A stretch of 64,000 nt of DNA. Origin: Litoreibacter albidus (GTDB lineage Bacteria; Pseudomonadota; Alphaproteobacteria; Rhodobacterales; Rhodobacteraceae). The stretch lies in assembly GCF_900107015.1 (NCBI RefSeq), contig NZ_FNOI01000001.1, forward strand, positions 64,501 through 128,500, read 5' to 3'. Of this stretch, positions 17,340-28,194 are shown in pieces. The position numbers and the translations under genes were made by a program. The notes below the pieces were generated by a model. It was not told where the DNA came from and did no database searches. It saw only the letters and a list, made by a program, of their open reading frames with translations. How positions within the stretch are numbered: position 1 is the first letter of the stretch; the number at the start of each line of letters is the position of its first letter.

Positions 17340-19672
17340 TACTCAGCGGTGAGCATCGGCGGCTTTTTCTTGGAGGTGATCCGCGCAGTCTCCGGCTCTA
17401 GGATCGTCAGGCTGATTTCACCCTTCTTGACGCCAACCTTGACCACGCCGCCTTTGGCGAGTTTGCCAAACAACAGCTCCTCGGCGAGCGGCTTTTTGAT
17501 GTGCTCTTGGATGACACGGCCCAAAGGTCGCGCGCCCATTTTGTCATCATAGCCCTTATCGCCAAGCCAGTCTGCCGCGGCTGGGGTCAGCTCAATCGTC
17601 ACGTTGCGGTCCATAAGCTGGGCTTCAAGCTGAAGCACGAACTTCTCGACCACGCGGGTGATGATCTCTTTGCCGAGCGGGGCAAAGCTGATCACAGCGT
17701 CCAGACGGTTGCGGAATTCCGGCGTAAAGGTGCGCTCGATCGCGGCGGTGTCCTCGCCCTCGCGGCGGTCGCGGCCAAAGCCGATCGCCGATTTGGACAT
17801 CTCCATGGCACCCGCGTTGGATGTCATGATCAAGATTACGTTGCGGAAGTCCACTGTCCGGCCATTGTGGTCGGTCAGCTTGCCGTTATCCATCACCTGC
17901 AACAGAATATTGTAGACGTCGGGGTGGGCTTTCTCCATCTCGTCAAGCAGCAGCACACAGTGCGGGTGCTGGTCAACTTGGTCGGTCAGCATGCCGCCTT
18001 GGTCAAAGCCGACATAGCCAGGAGGCGCGCCGATGAGGCGGGAGACTGCGTGTTTCTCCATGTATTCCGACATGTCGAAGCGCAGCAATTCCACGCCAAG
18101 CGTGCTTGCCAGCTGTTTGGCGACTTCCGTTTTGCCGACACCGGTTGGCCCTGCAAACAGGTAGTTGCCGATGGGCTTTTCAGGCTCACGCAGGCCGGCA
18201 CGCGCCAGCTTGATCGCGGAGGACAACGCATCAAGCGCCGCATCTTGCCCGAAGACCACGCGTTTCAGCGATTTCTCCAGATCCTTCAAAACAGCCGCGT
18301 CGTCTTTGGACACGTTCTTCGGCGGGATGCGGGCGATCTTGGCCACGACGGCCTCGATTTCCTTGGCCCCGATGGTTTTGCGCCGCTTGCTATCGGCAAG
18401 CAGGTGCTGCGCGGCACCGGCTTCATCGATCACGTCAATCGCCTTGTCTGGCAACTTGCGGTCATGGATGTAGCGTGCCGCCAGCTCCACTGCCGATTTG
18501 ATCGCATCCGTGGTGTATTTGATGTCGTGGTGTTCCTCAAAGTAAGGCTTTAGGCCTTTGAGGATTTTGATCGCGTCATCTACTGATGGCTCGTTCACGT
18601 CGATCTTCTGGAAACGGCGCGCCAAGGCGCGGTCCTTTTCGAAGTGCTGGCGGAATTCCTTATAAGTAGTGGAACCCATGCACCGCAGCTTGCCGCCTTG
18701 AAGCGCAGGCTTCAGCAGGTTGGACGCATCCATCGCACCGCCAGAGGTCGCGCCCGCGCCGATCACCGTGTGGATTTCGTCGATGAACAGCACCGCGTCT
18801 GGGTGTTCTTCCATTTCCGTCATTACCGCTTTCAGGCGTTCCTCAAAGTCGCCGCGGTAGCGGGTGCCAGCCAGCAACGCGCCCATGTCGAGCGAGTAGA
18901 TCGTGGCGTTCGCCAAGATATCAGGCGTCTGCCCTGCGACGATCTTATGTGCCAAGCCTTCCGCAATCGCGGTTTTTCCGACGCCGGGGTCACCCACCAG
19001 CAGGGGGTTGTTCTTGCGACGGCGGCACAGGACTTGAATGCACCGCTCTACTTCTTCGGCGCGGCCGATCAGCGGGTCCACATCGCCTTTTTGCGCCTTG
19101 GCGTTCAGGTCGACACAATACTTCGAGAGGGCGGATTCCTTGCCGTCTCCTTCAACCTCGCCAGCTTCGGGCGCCATTTCGTCGTCAAACTCGGAGGAGC
19201 CTGTGATCGGACGCGCCTCGCCGAATGTCGGGTCTTTGGCGACGCCGTGGGCGATGAAGTTCACCGCGTCATAGCGGGTCATATCCTGCTCTTGCAGGAA
19301 GAAGGCGGCGTTGCTTTCGCGCTCCGCAAAGATAGCGACAAGCACGTTGGCGCCTGTCACTTCGGTGCGGCCAGAGGATTGCACATGGATAGCCGCGCGC
19401 TGGATCACGCGCTGGAAGGCAGCTGTTGGCACAGCTTCGGAGCCCTCAACGTCGGTGACCAGCGTCGACAGTTCGTCTTCGATGAACTCAACCAGCGTGG
19501 CGCGCAGCACGGTAAGGTCCACGCCGCATGCGTTCATGACCTTGGCGGCATCCGGCTCGTCAATGAGCGCCAGAAGCAGATGCTCCAGCGTGGCCAGCTC
19601 ATGGCGGTGGGTATTGGCCTGCGCCAACGCCGAATGAATTGCTTTTTCGAGAGTGTCTGAAAATGACGGCAC
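17339..19672 (-). CDS. clpA: ATP-dependent Clp protease ATP-binding subunit ClpA
   Basis: AAA+ unfoldase that feeds substrates to ClpP. The GTG at 19672 is chosen because AAGGAG precedes it at good distance and it yields the family N-terminus (M)PSFSDTLEKAIHSAL; a longer reading from 19729 has no support. The 777 residues comprise a Clp N-domain (1-140) and two ATPase modules: Walker A GDPGVGKT at 227-234 with FIDEIH, and GPTGVGKT with LLDEMEKAH further on. A ClpP-docking IGF tripeptide lies before the TPEFRNRLD segment. No clpS gene is adjacent, unlike in many Proteobacteria. A sigma-32-like promoter lies upstream. Confidence 0.94.
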   Translation of the reverse strand: MPSFSDTLEKAIHSALAQANTHRHELATLEHLLLALIDEPDAAKVMNACGVDLTVLRATLVEFIEDELSTLVTDVEGSEAVPTAAFQRVIQRAAIHVQSSGRTEVTGANVLVAIFAERESNAAFFLQEQDMTRYDAVNFIAHGVAKDPTFGEARPITGSSEFDDEMAPEAGEVEGDGKESALSKYCVDLNAKAQKGDVDPLIGRAEEVERCIQVLCRRRKNNPLLVGDPGVGKTAIAEGLAHKIVAGQTPDILANATIYSLDMGALLAGTRYRGDFEERLKAVMTEMEEHPDAVLFIDEIHTVIGAGATSGGAMDASNLLKPALQGGKLRCMGSTTYKEFRQHFEKDRALARRFQKIDVNEPSVDDAIKILKGLKPYFEEHHDIKYTTDAIKSAVELAARYIHDRKLPDKAIDVIDEAGAAQHLLADSKRRKTIGAKEIEAVVAKIARIPPKNVSKDDAAVLKDLEKSLKRVVFGQDAALDALSSAIKLARAGLREPEKPIGNYLFAGPTGVGKTEVAKQLASTLGVELLRFDMSEYMEKHAVSRLIGAPPGYVGFDQGGMLTDQVDQHPHCVLLLDEMEKAHPDVYNILLQVMDNGKLTDHNGRTVDFRNVILIMTSNAGAMEMSKSAIGFGRDRREGEDTAAIERTFTPEFRNRLDAVISFAPLGKEIITRVVEKFVLQLEAQLMDRNVTIELTPAAADWLGDKGYDDKMGARPLGRVIQEHIKKPLAEELLFGKLAKGGVVKVGVKKGEISLTILEPETARITSKKKPPMLTAE

Positions 19673-19829
19673 CCTATGCTCCTTTATTAACGAGGGCAGC
19701 TTCTGGGTTGAGGACCCGGTCGCTACCATTGCCTCTTAGACCTTACAGTTCGGTTTATATCGCCGATCTTCAAGTCTTTTCTTTTCACAATGAGCGTGAT
19801 CGACCCGAAATGAAAGGAAGTTCTGTCGG

Positions 19830-19857
19830 TAATGGGCCCCGACCTTGGACCTTCAAG
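19830..19857 (-). promoter_or_regulatory. Candidate heat-shock (RpoH) promoter of clpA
   Basis: On the minus strand, CTTGAAG (19857 down to 19851) is followed after 14 bases by CCCATTA (19836 down to 19830). This is close to the sigma-32 consensus CTTGAAA ... CCCCATNT. Transcription would begin near 19822, giving a leader of about 150 bases. The rest of the 257-base gap between clpA and the methyltransferase gene holds a second CTTCAAGT at 19768 and nothing else I recognise. Confidence 0.45.
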
Positions 19858-19929
19858 TAAGATGTCGCCAAGCCTTTGCAAGGGATCAAAAGCGTTGCAC
19901 AGTGATTGGGACGCACAAAGGGCCGGTTC

Positions 19930-20691
19930 ATGCATCTAGACGTTCAGGACTTGAAGAAATTCTACTACCGCACGGGGCTGGGGCGCGTGGCGCAACGCGC
20001 GGTGCGCGATCAGGTGCGCGCGCTGTGGTCGGACACCAAAGGCCAGACCGTTGTGGGCTACGGCTTTGCCGCGCCCTTGTTGCGGCCATTTATCGGGGAG
20101 GCCCGTCGGGTCATGGCCCTGATGCCCGGCCCGCAGGGGGTGATGCATTGGCCCGCGGGGCAGGCGAATATGTCGGTTCTGTGCGAGGAGGCCTTGTGGC
20201 CGATGGAGACGGGGCTGGCCGACAAGCTGGTGGTGATGCACGGGCTTGAGACCACGGAGAACCCGTCGGCGCTGCTGGATGAATGCTTTCGCGTGCTGGG
20301 GCCGGGGGGGCGGGCGCTCTTTGTGGTGCCAAACCGCGCGGGCCTGTGGTCGCGGCGCGATGGCACGCCGTTTGGTTACGGGCGGCCCTACTCGCTGACC
20401 CAGCTGGAAACCCAGCTCAAACGTCACGCTTTCACCCCCGAAAGTCACCGTGCGGCGCTGTTCTCGCCCCCCAGTCAACGCAAGTTCTGGCTGAAATGGG
20501 CCCCCACCTTCGAGCGGGTCGGCAGTAAGCTGTCCACCTATTACGCAGGCGGGGTGCTGATCGTGGAGGTCAGCAAGCAGGTCTACGCCCCGAAGAAGCG
20601 CGGGCTGTCAGTGCGGGTGCGCGCGCCGCTACGCATATTGGAGGGGGCTGCGAATCCTGTGTCGGGGCGTCAGGCGAATGATCCGAATTGA
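19930..20691 (+). CDS. Class I SAM-dependent methyltransferase (type 11-like)
   Basis: Probable S-adenosylmethionine-dependent methyltransferase of 253 residues, substrate unknown. The SAM motif I region is degenerate ([16 protein letters not shown] near 40, where a G-x-G is expected). The post-motif blocks are clear: [19 protein letters not shown] near 95-113 and [17 protein letters not shown] near 115-131, the second typical of UbiE/type 11 enzymes. The ATG at 19930 gives [18 protein letters not shown], a conserved opening in Rhodobacterales homologues as I recall. It stands alone between clpA (divergent) and the atp operon. Its C-terminal 50 residues are basic and low-complexity. Confidence 0.78.
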   Translation: MHLDVQDLKKFYYRTGLGRVAQRAVRDQVRALWSDTKGQTVVGYGFAAPLLRPFIGEARRVMALMPGPQGVMHWPAGQANMSVLCEEALWPMETGLADKLVVMHGLETTENPSALLDECFRVLGPGGRALFVVPNRAGLWSRRDGTPFGYGRPYSLTQLETQLKRHAFTPESHRAALFSPPSQRKFWLKWAPTFERVGSKLSTYYAGGVLIVEVSKQVYAPKKRGLSVRVRAPLRILEGAANPVSGRQANDPN

Positions 20692-20984
20692 ACGGATGTT
20701 TTGGTGACTCGGAGCCGCCAGCCTGCATGAATCGGGGTGGGGCGGCGCATTTAATGTGGCTTCAATCGGTCGCACCTGTGGGCACAATCGCCTGTTCCCC
20801 AATAAAAGAAGGAAAACAGGCGCATTCTTTCGACACTATTATATTAGTCTTCCCTGTTGCGGTACGCACCCCGCTTTGCTAGATCAGCACTGATTTTGAA
20901 GGCTGCGGTGGACGCGGCCTTTCTTGCAACGGCCGTAACAGACTTCAGCAGAGGTTTGCCGGCCTCGTTATCGGAAGGGTGGAC
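20692..20984 (+). promoter_or_regulatory. Upstream region of the atp operon
   Basis: This 293-base gap has no convincing gene. It contains a perfect eight-base inverted repeat (CGCCTGTT at 20789, AACAGGCG at 20815) with an 18-base spacer, and an A+T-rich block with TATTAT at 20837 that could be a -10 element; no good -35 is seen. The inverted repeat could end methyltransferase transcription or act as an operator. Assignment as atp promoter rests on position. Confidence 0.4.
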
Positions 20985-21545
20985 GTGTCCGAACCAGTCT
21001 CGATCTCCACAGGCATCGCCGGTCGCTACGCGACTGCCGTGTTTGAATTGGCCAAGGAAGGCAAGAAGCTTAAGGCGTTGGAAACCGACGTCGATACGCT
21101 GGATGCTGCATTGGCCGAAAGTGCTGACTTTCGCGATTTGATCGCTTCGCCGCTGTACTCTCGGGAACAGCAGGCGGAGGCCATTGTGGCAATCGCAAAG
21201 AAAATGAAGCTGTCGCCAGTTGTGGCCAACACGCTGAACCTGATGGCCACCAAGCGCCGTCTGTTCGTTCTGCCGCAGTTGGTCGTCGCGCTGCGTGGGC
21301 TGATCGCCGACGAAAAAGGCGAAGTTACCGCTGACGTCACTGCCGCCAAGGCGCTGACCAAGGTGCAACAAGACAAACTTGCCAAGACGCTGACCGCGAC
21401 TGTGGGCAAAGATGTGAAAATCAATATGTCCGTCGATGAAAGCCTCATCGGCGGTCTTGTCGTAAAAGTGGGTTCCAAGATGATCGACACGTCGATCCGC
21501 TCGAAACTTGCTTCCCTCCAGAATTCCATGAAAGAGGTCGGATAA
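20985..21545 (+). CDS. atpH: F1 ATP synthase subunit delta
   Basis: Peripheral-stalk subunit joining the F1 head to the b subunits, 186 residues. The GTG at 20985 ([20 protein letters not shown]) follows GAAGGG and matches the family; another GTG six bases upstream is possible. The N-terminal helical domain carries [17 protein letters not shown], and the C-terminal OSCP signature reads [21 protein letters not shown] near 150. It is first gene of atpHAGDC; its stop lies one base before the atpA ATG. Confidence 0.93.
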   Translation: MSEPVSISTGIAGRYATAVFELAKEGKKLKALETDVDTLDAALAESADFRDLIASPLYSREQQAEAIVAIAKKMKLSPVVANTLNLMATKRRLFVLPQLVVALRGLIADEKGEVTADVTAAKALTKVQQDKLAKTLTATVGKDVKINMSVDESLIGGLVVKVGSKMIDTSIRSKLASLQNSMKEVG

Positions 21546-21546
21546 A

Positions 21547-23085
21547 ATGGCGATCCAAGCTGCAGAAATCTCTGCGATCCTGAAAGACCAGATCAAAAAC
21601 TTCGGCAAAGAAGTCGAAGTTGCTGAAGTTGGTCGTGTATTGAGCGTTGGTGACGGTATTGCCCGCGTTTACGGTCTCGACAATTGCCAAGCTGGTGAAA
21701 TGGTCGAATTCCCTGGTGGCATTCAAGGCATGGCCCTGAACCTCGAAAACGACAACGTTGGTGTTGTTATCTTCGGGTCGGACAGCCTCATCAAAGAGGG
21801 CGACGTTGTTAAGCGTACGAACTCTATCGTGGACGTTCCAGTCGGTGACGAGCTGCTCGGTCGCGTTGTTGACGGTCTGGGCAACCCGCTGGACGGCAAG
21901 GGCCCGATCAAAACCAAGAACCGCGCAGTGGCTGACCAAAAAGCCCCGGGCATCATTCCACGTAAATCGGTTCACGAGCCGATGGCGACTGGTCTGAAAT
22001 CCGTTGACGCGATGATCCCAGTTGGCCGTGGCCAGCGCGAATTGATCATTGGTGACCGCCAAATCGGTAAAACAGCTATCGCGCTTGACGCGATCCTGAA
22101 CCAGAAGTCCTACAACGACGCCGCTGGCGACGACGAGAGCAAGAAGCTGTACTGCGTCTACGTGGCTATCGGCCAGAAGCGCTCCACAGTGGCGCAGCTG
22201 GTTAAGAAACTCGAAGAGTCCGGCGCGATCGAGTACTCGATCGTTGTTGCTGCGACGGCTTCTGACCCTGCTCCGATGCAGTTCTTGGCGCCTTACGCCG
22301 CGACTGCGATGGCAGAGCACTTCCGCGACAATGGCCGCCACGCGCTGATCATCTATGATGACTTGACCAAGCAAGCCGTGTCCTACCGTCAAATGTCCTT
22401 GCTGCTGCGCCGCCCACCAGGGCGTGAAGCATACCCAGGCGACGTTTTCTACCTCCACTCCCGTCTGCTTGAGCGTTCTTGCAAATTGAACGAAGACAAC
22501 GGGTCCGGTTCCTTGACGGCGCTGCCGATCATCGAAACCCAAGGTGGTGACGTGTCTGCGTTTATTCCAACCAACGTGATTTCGATCACCGACGGTCAGA
22601 TCTTCCTTGAGACTGAATTGTTCTACCAAGGCATCCGCCCAGCGGTGAACACCGGTCTGTCGGTGTCTCGTGTTGGTTCGTCCGCGCAGACAAACTCGAT
22701 GAAATCTGTCGCTGGTCCGGTTAAGCTGGAACTCGCACAGTACCGTGAGATGGCAGCCTTTGCGCAGTTCGGCTCCGATCTGGATGCCGCAACACAGCAG
22801 TTGCTGAACCGTGGTGCGCGTTTGACTGAGCTGATGAAACAGCCACAGTACTCGCCACTGACCAATGCTGAAATCGTTTGCGTCATCTACGCAGGCACCA
22901 AAGGTTACCTGGATAAGATCGCCGTCTCTGACGTTGGTCGCTTCGAGGCTGGCCTGCTGGCGCACCTGCGTGGCAAGGGCAAAGCGGTCCTGGACATGAT
23001 CACCAAGGATGACCCCAAGATTAAGGGCGATGCCGAGGCAGCCGTTAAGGCCGAGATCGACGCGTTCGCAGCTGACTTCGCATAA
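21547..23085 (+). CDS. atpA: F1 ATP synthase subunit alpha
   Basis: Non-catalytic nucleotide-binding subunit of the F1 hexamer, 512 residues, the usual bacterial length. Walker A is GDRQIGKT near 169-176, and the conserved signature [17 protein letters not shown] near 365-381 contains the arginine finger. Codon choice differs visibly from flanking genes (frequent GGT, GTT, GCT, less G/C in third positions), consistent with high expression. Transcribed with atpH and atpG; an untypical long antisense frame over it is not a gene. Confidence 0.97.
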   Translation: MAIQAAEISAILKDQIKNFGKEVEVAEVGRVLSVGDGIARVYGLDNCQAGEMVEFPGGIQGMALNLENDNVGVVIFGSDSLIKEGDVVKRTNSIVDVPVGDELLGRVVDGLGNPLDGKGPIKTKNRAVADQKAPGIIPRKSVHEPMATGLKSVDAMIPVGRGQRELIIGDRQIGKTAIALDAILNQKSYNDAAGDDESKKLYCVYVAIGQKRSTVAQLVKKLEESGAIEYSIVVAATASDPAPMQFLAPYAATAMAEHFRDNGRHALIIYDDLTKQAVSYRQMSLLLRRPPGREAYPGDVFYLHSRLLERSCKLNEDNGSGSLTALPIIETQGGDVSAFIPTNVISITDGQIFLETELFYQGIRPAVNTGLSVSRVGSSAQTNSMKSVAGPVKLELAQYREMAAFAQFGSDLDAATQQLLNRGARLTELMKQPQYSPLTNAEIVCVIYAGTKGYLDKIAVSDVGRFEAGLLAHLRGKGKAVLDMITKDDPKIKGDAEAAVKAEIDAFAADFA

Positions 23086-23100
23086 GGGGGGCTTAGGCAC

Positions 23101-23973
23101 ATGCCAAACCTCAAGGTTCTAAAAAATCGGATCGCGTCGGTCAAATCGACCCGCAAGATCACGAAGGCGATGCAAATGGTCGCCGCTGCTAAACTGCGCC
23201 GTGCGCAGGAAGCAGCGGAGGCTGGCCGCCCCTACGCTGAACGGTTCAATGCCGTTATGGCGCAGTTGGCCGGTGGCGTTTCCGGCGACAGCGGCCCAAA
23301 GCTGCTGGTCGGTAACGGCTCCAACCAGACGCATCTGTTGGTTGTCATGACCGCAGAACGTGGGCTGTGCGGTGGCTTCAACGGCAACATCGCCAAACTG
23401 GCGCGTGTTGCTGCAAACAAGCTTCTGGCCGAAGGCAAGACGGTTAAAATTCTGACCGTTGGCAAGAAGGGCCGCGAGGCGCTGAAGCGTGATCTTGGAT
23501 CCCACTTCATCGGCCACGTCGATCTTTCGGAAGTCAAAAAGCTTGGGTATGCCGACGCGTCGGGTATCGCGCAGGACATCTTGTCCCGCTTTGATACTGG
23601 CGAGTTCGACGTGGCGAAGATCTTCTATGCGACCTTCCAGTCCGTCATCAGCCAGACCCCGACCGAGCAGCAAATCATCCCCGCAGACTTCAGCAATGTT
23701 GACGCAGGCGATGTGAGCACGGTTTACGACTACGAGCCCAGCGAAGAAGGCATCTTGGCCGACTTGCTGCCGCGCGCAGTTGCCACGCAAATCTTCTCGG
23801 CCCTGTTGGAAAACGGCGCCTCGGAGCAGGGTGCACGGATGTCCGCCATGGACAACGCGACCCGCAACGCAGGCGAAATGATCGACAAACTGACCGTAGA
23901 GTACAACCGCTCGCGTCAGGCTGTGATCACCAACGAGCTTATCGAAATCATTTCGGGCGCGGAAGCGCTCTAG
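23101..23973 (+). CDS. atpG: F1 ATP synthase subunit gamma
   Basis: Central rotor shaft of F1, 290 residues. The N-terminal helix [20 protein letters not shown] and C-terminal helix ([18 protein letters not shown], then the [15 protein letters not shown] block) are the conserved antiparallel pair that fits inside the alpha-beta ring. The Rossmann-like middle contains [14 protein letters not shown] near 84. It begins 15 bases after the atpA stop and ends 18 bases before atpD. Confidence 0.96.
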   Translation: MPNLKVLKNRIASVKSTRKITKAMQMVAAAKLRRAQEAAEAGRPYAERFNAVMAQLAGGVSGDSGPKLLVGNGSNQTHLLVVMTAERGLCGGFNGNIAKLARVAANKLLAEGKTVKILTVGKKGREALKRDLGSHFIGHVDLSEVKKLGYADASGIAQDILSRFDTGEFDVAKIFYATFQSVISQTPTEQQIIPADFSNVDAGDVSTVYDYEPSEEGILADLLPRAVATQIFSALLENGASEQGARMSAMDNATRNAGEMIDKLTVEYNRSRQAVITNELIEIISGAEAL

Positions 23974-25416
<1,443 letters not shown>

Positions 25417-25434
25417 GTTCAAGGAGGCCATCAC

Positions 25435-25824
25435 ATGGCTGAGATGATGCAATTCGACCTGGTCTCGCCCGAGCGGCGCTTGGCTTCAGTGCAGGCTTCC
25501 GAGGTTCAAATCCCCGGGGCCGAGGGTGACTTCACCGCAATGGCGCTTCACGCGCCGGTGATCACCACACTGCGCCCTGGCGTTTTGAAGGTTGTGACGG
25601 CGTCCGGCACAGATGAATATCTGGTGACGGGCGGTTTCGCCGAAGTGGGCACGGCTGGTACGTCCGTACTGGCCGAGCGCGCCTATGCAAAAGCAGACCT
25701 GACGCCTGCGTTGTTGGAGGAGCTTGTCAAAGAAGCGAACCTTCAGCGCGACGCAAGCAACACGGATGCAGCGGCGAAATACGCGGATGATCTCGTTGCG
25801 GCGAGCGCCCAGATTACAGGCTAA
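25435..25824 (+). CDS. atpC: F1 ATP synthase subunit epsilon
   Basis: Rotor and regulatory subunit, 129 residues. The N-terminal beta sandwich is recognisable by FDLVSPERRLASVQASEVQI and GAEGDFTAMALHAPVITTLRPG, and the C-terminal helical hairpin (ALLEELVKEANLQRDASN) is present. The AAGGAGG ribosome-binding site before it is strong. It is the last atp gene and is followed by a strong terminator. Confidence 0.95.
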   Translation: MAEMMQFDLVSPERRLASVQASEVQIPGAEGDFTAMALHAPVITTLRPGVLKVVTASGTDEYLVTGGFAEVGTAGTSVLAERAYAKADLTPALLEELVKEANLQRDASNTDAAAKYADDLVAASAQITG

Positions 25825-25862
25825 ACCTGTCCTCAAGCGTGTTTTACGCAACGTTCTAAAAG

Positions 25863-25890
25863 AAAGCCCCGCATCGTCGGGGCTTTTTTT
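25863..25890 (+). terminator. Rho-independent terminator of the atp operon
   Basis: Nine-pair stem AAAGCCCCG with CGGGGCTTT, six-base loop, then a run of seven T that starts inside the stem. It lies 39 bases after the atpC stop and separates the operon from the lectin-fold gene. Confidence 0.93.
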
Positions 25891-25980
25891 GGGTTTACCC
25901 CAGTGTAAGGGTTACCCTAAGGAATGCAGACACAATGTCGCCGGATTTTCCGCGTAGGACGGCGTCGTAAAAGGTAGATA

Positions 25981-26331
25981 ATGCAACGTTTGACCAGCAA
26001 TAATATCGGAATCACGCAAGGCTCGCGGGTCTTGTTTTCCGATTACATTGATGACGGGCCGATGTGGACGGGCACTGGCCCGCGCGAGCATCGTTTCGAG
26101 GTCGAATTCGAGCAGGCCTACGCCGCAATTCCCAATGTGATGGTCTCCATCGCGATGTGGGACAGCGACACAGAAACCAACCAGCGCATGGACATCGCTG
26201 CCGAAAACATCTCGGAGCACAGCTTTGACTTGGTGTTTCGCACCTGGGGCGACAGCCGTGTCGCGCGCGTGCGCGCCAACTGGATGGTGATCGGACCGCT
26301 GCCCAATGAGGACGACTGGGTTCTGTATTAG
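25981..26331 (+). CDS. H-type lectin domain protein
   Basis: A small protein of 116 residues with no signal peptide or membrane segment. The central and C-terminal part (FEVEFEQAYAAIPNVMVSIAMWD near 40-62, then SFDLVFRTWGDSRVARVRANW near 81-101) has the spacing and aromatic pattern of the H-type (discoidin/Helix pomatia agglutinin) lectin fold, a six-stranded beta sandwich that trimerises. It is complete and in normal codon usage. It follows atpC after a strong terminator, so it needs its own promoter; short inverted repeats (GGGTTTACCC, GGGTTACCC) precede it. Ligand and role are unknown; association with ATP synthase is only positional. Confidence 0.75.
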   Translation: MQRLTSNNIGITQGSRVLFSDYIDDGPMWTGTGPREHRFEVEFEQAYAAIPNVMVSIAMWDSDTETNQRMDIAAENISEHSFDLVFRTWGDSRVARVRANWMVIGPLPNEDDWVLY

Positions 26332-26367
26332 AGCCGTCCAAATGGGCCTGCGGCGCGAGATGGTTTG

Positions 26368-26424
26368 TTGGGGGCTTTGCCCCCAAACCCCCAAGGTATT
26401 TTTGAAGCAATGATAGGGCGAAAG
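26368..26424 (+). repeat. Dispersed G-rich hairpin repeat, copy A
   Basis: Between the convergent lectin and prs genes: a perfect stem TTGGGGGC/GCCCCCAA with a TTT loop, then CCC, then AAGGTATTTTTGAAGCA and TGATAGGGCGAA. The tail is nearly identical to that of copy B at 51785-51819. It may act as terminator for both genes. Confidence 0.7.
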
Positions 26425-26425
26425 C

Positions 26426-27442
26426 CTAGGAGTTGGGGTAGAGGCTTTCGTAGATCGGCTCCAGCGTTTCATTGTCGAACAGCGACGAGACGGACATGCC
26501 ACCCGCAATGTTCAAAATGGCCTGCGCAAACATCGGCGCGGTTGGCACGATGCGGATGTTCTTGCATTGCTGCACCGCGGCCGTGGGCTCGATACTGTCG
26601 GTGATCACGAGGCTTTTCATCACGGAGTTGGTGATGCGATCCACCGCGGGGCCGGAGAGGACGCCGTGGGTGATGTAGCTGTGGACCTCTGTGGCGCCCG
26701 CGTCCATCAGGACTTCGGCGGCTTTGCACAAAGTGCCCGCCGTGTCACAGATGTCATCGACGATGATACAGCGCTTACCGGTCACGTTCCCGATTACGGT
26801 CATTTCCGCCACTTCACCGGCCTTCTCGCGGCGTTTGTCGACGATGGAGAGGGGGGCCTTGATGCGCTGCGCCAATTCGCGCGCGCGGGCCACGCCGCCC
26901 ACGTCGGGCGAGACGACCATGACGTCTTCCATGTCTTGGAAGTGGTGCAGGATATCGAGCGCAAAGATCGGCGATGCGTAGAGGTTATCGACCGGCAGGT
27001 CGAAGAAGCCCTGGATTTGCGCTGCGTGCAGATCCATCGTCAGAACCCGCTCCACGCCAGCCTCCGCGATCAGGTTGGCCACCAGTTTGGCGGAGATCGG
27101 CGTGCGCGCCTTGGTGCGGCGGTCCTGACGGGCGTAGCCGAAGTAGGGGATCACGGCGGTGATGCGCTGCGCGGAAGAGCGGCGGAGCGCGTCGGTCATG
27201 ATCAACAGCTCCATCAGGTTGTCGTTGGCGGGATTCGACGTGCTCTGGATGATGAACATGTCCTCGCCGCGGACGTTCTCGAAAACCTCCACGAAGATTT
27301 CGCCGTCGTTGAAGCGCTCAACGCGGGTGTCGATGGGTTTCACGGCTTGGCCGCGATGCATGGACATGCGCTTGGCGATGGCGTCGGCAAGCGGAATGTT
27401 GGAATTACCGGCGATGAGTTTTGGATCGGTATTGACTGGCAT
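26426..27442 (-). CDS. prs: Ribose-phosphate pyrophosphokinase
   Basis: Makes PRPP from ribose 5-phosphate and ATP for purine, pyrimidine, histidine, tryptophan and NAD synthesis. The ATG at 27442 ([13 protein letters not shown]) follows GGGGA and gives 338 residues; the open frame upstream has no similarity. Key motifs: FNDGEIFVE near 44, the flexible-loop [10 protein letters not shown] at 100-109, and the PRPP-binding [10 protein letters not shown] at 228-237. The N-terminus is a few residues longer than that of enteric Prs. It stands alone, divergent from the DsbA-like gene with 117 bases between starts. Confidence 0.94.
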   Translation of the reverse strand: MPVNTDPKLIAGNSNIPLADAIAKRMSMHRGQAVKPIDTRVERFNDGEIFVEVFENVRGEDMFIIQSTSNPANDNLMELLIMTDALRRSSAQRITAVIPYFGYARQDRRTKARTPISAKLVANLIAEAGVERVLTMDLHAAQIQGFFDLPVDNLYASPIFALDILHHFQDMEDVMVVSPDVGGVARARELAQRIKAPLSIVDKRREKAGEVAEMTVIGNVTGKRCIIVDDICDTAGTLCKAAEVLMDAGATEVHSYITHGVLSGPAVDRITNSVMKSLVITDSIEPTAAVQQCKNIRIVPTAPMFAQAILNIAGGMSVSSLFDNETLEPIYESLYPNS

Positions 27443-27559
27443 GTGGTGTCCCCGTTTGGCAGCTATCACGGACCCGTGTTCCCCAACCGGCCCGCGTTGC
27501 GATCCCCGTAACACCCGACTAGGATTCGCGCAAAGGCTTAACCCCATAAGGACGTCCAA

Positions 27560-28156
27560 ATGCCACATATAGACTATTATTTCGCAACACTGTCCCCTTA
27601 CACCTACATGGTGGGGGGGCGTTTCGAGGAGGTTGCGGCCAAACACGGCGCGACGATCACCTATAAGCCCTTGGATATCATGGGGCTGTTCGGGCGCACG
27701 GGCGGCACGCCGCCACCGCAACGCCACCCGAACCGTCAGGAATGGCGTCTGCAAGAGATGCGCCGCACCGCCAAAAAGCTGGACATGCCGATCAACCTGA
27801 AGCCCGCGCATTGGCCGACCAACCCTGCGCCATCGTCTTACGCGATCATCGCGGCGCAAGAGACGGGGGGCGACGTGGCGGGGCTGGTGCAATCCTTCAC
27901 CCGTGCTTGTTGGGCGGAGGAGCGCGACATTGCCGAGGACGATGTGGTGCGTGAAATTCTGGCGCGGCACGGGTTTGACCCGGCCATCGCGGACAGCGGA
28001 TTGCTGTCAGGGGCGGAGCAATACGGCCGCAATCTGGAAGACGCGGTTGCCGCCGGTGTGTTCGGCGCGCCGACGTTTATCACTGACACGGATGAGCGGT
28101 TCTGGGGGCAGGACAAGATCGAAGATCTGGATCTTTATCTGTCCGGCAAGTTGTAG
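27560..28156 (+). CDS. DsbA-family 2-hydroxychromene-2-carboxylate isomerase
   Basis: A cytosolic kappa-class glutathione-transferase-like protein, 198 residues. It starts [15 protein letters not shown], where S12-P13 replaces the CxxC of thiol oxidases. The thioredoxin half resumes at the C-terminus with [25 protein letters not shown]. Family members isomerise 2-hydroxychromene-2-carboxylate in naphthalene breakdown using glutathione, but most genomic copies have no such context and their substrate is unknown. No aromatic-degradation genes are nearby, so a general glutathione-dependent isomerase or detoxification role is more likely. Confidence 0.82.
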   Translation: MPHIDYYFATLSPYTYMVGGRFEEVAAKHGATITYKPLDIMGLFGRTGGTPPPQRHPNRQEWRLQEMRRTAKKLDMPINLKPAHWPTNPAPSSYAIIAAQETGGDVAGLVQSFTRACWAEERDIAEDDVVREILARHGFDPAIADSGLLSGAEQYGRNLEDAVAAGVFGAPTFITDTDERFWGQDKIEDLDLYLSGKL

Positions 28157-28164
28157 AAAAATAT

Positions 28165-28188
28165 GGCCCCGCCTTGGTGCGCGGGGCC
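28165..28188. terminator. Bidirectional hairpin between convergent genes
   Basis: Stem GGCCCCGC with GCGGGGCC around an eight-base loop. On the minus strand it is followed by ATATTTTT, giving a good terminator for the threonine aldolase gene. On the plus strand only GCTTT follows. Confidence 0.65.
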
Positions 28189-28194
28189 GCTTTG

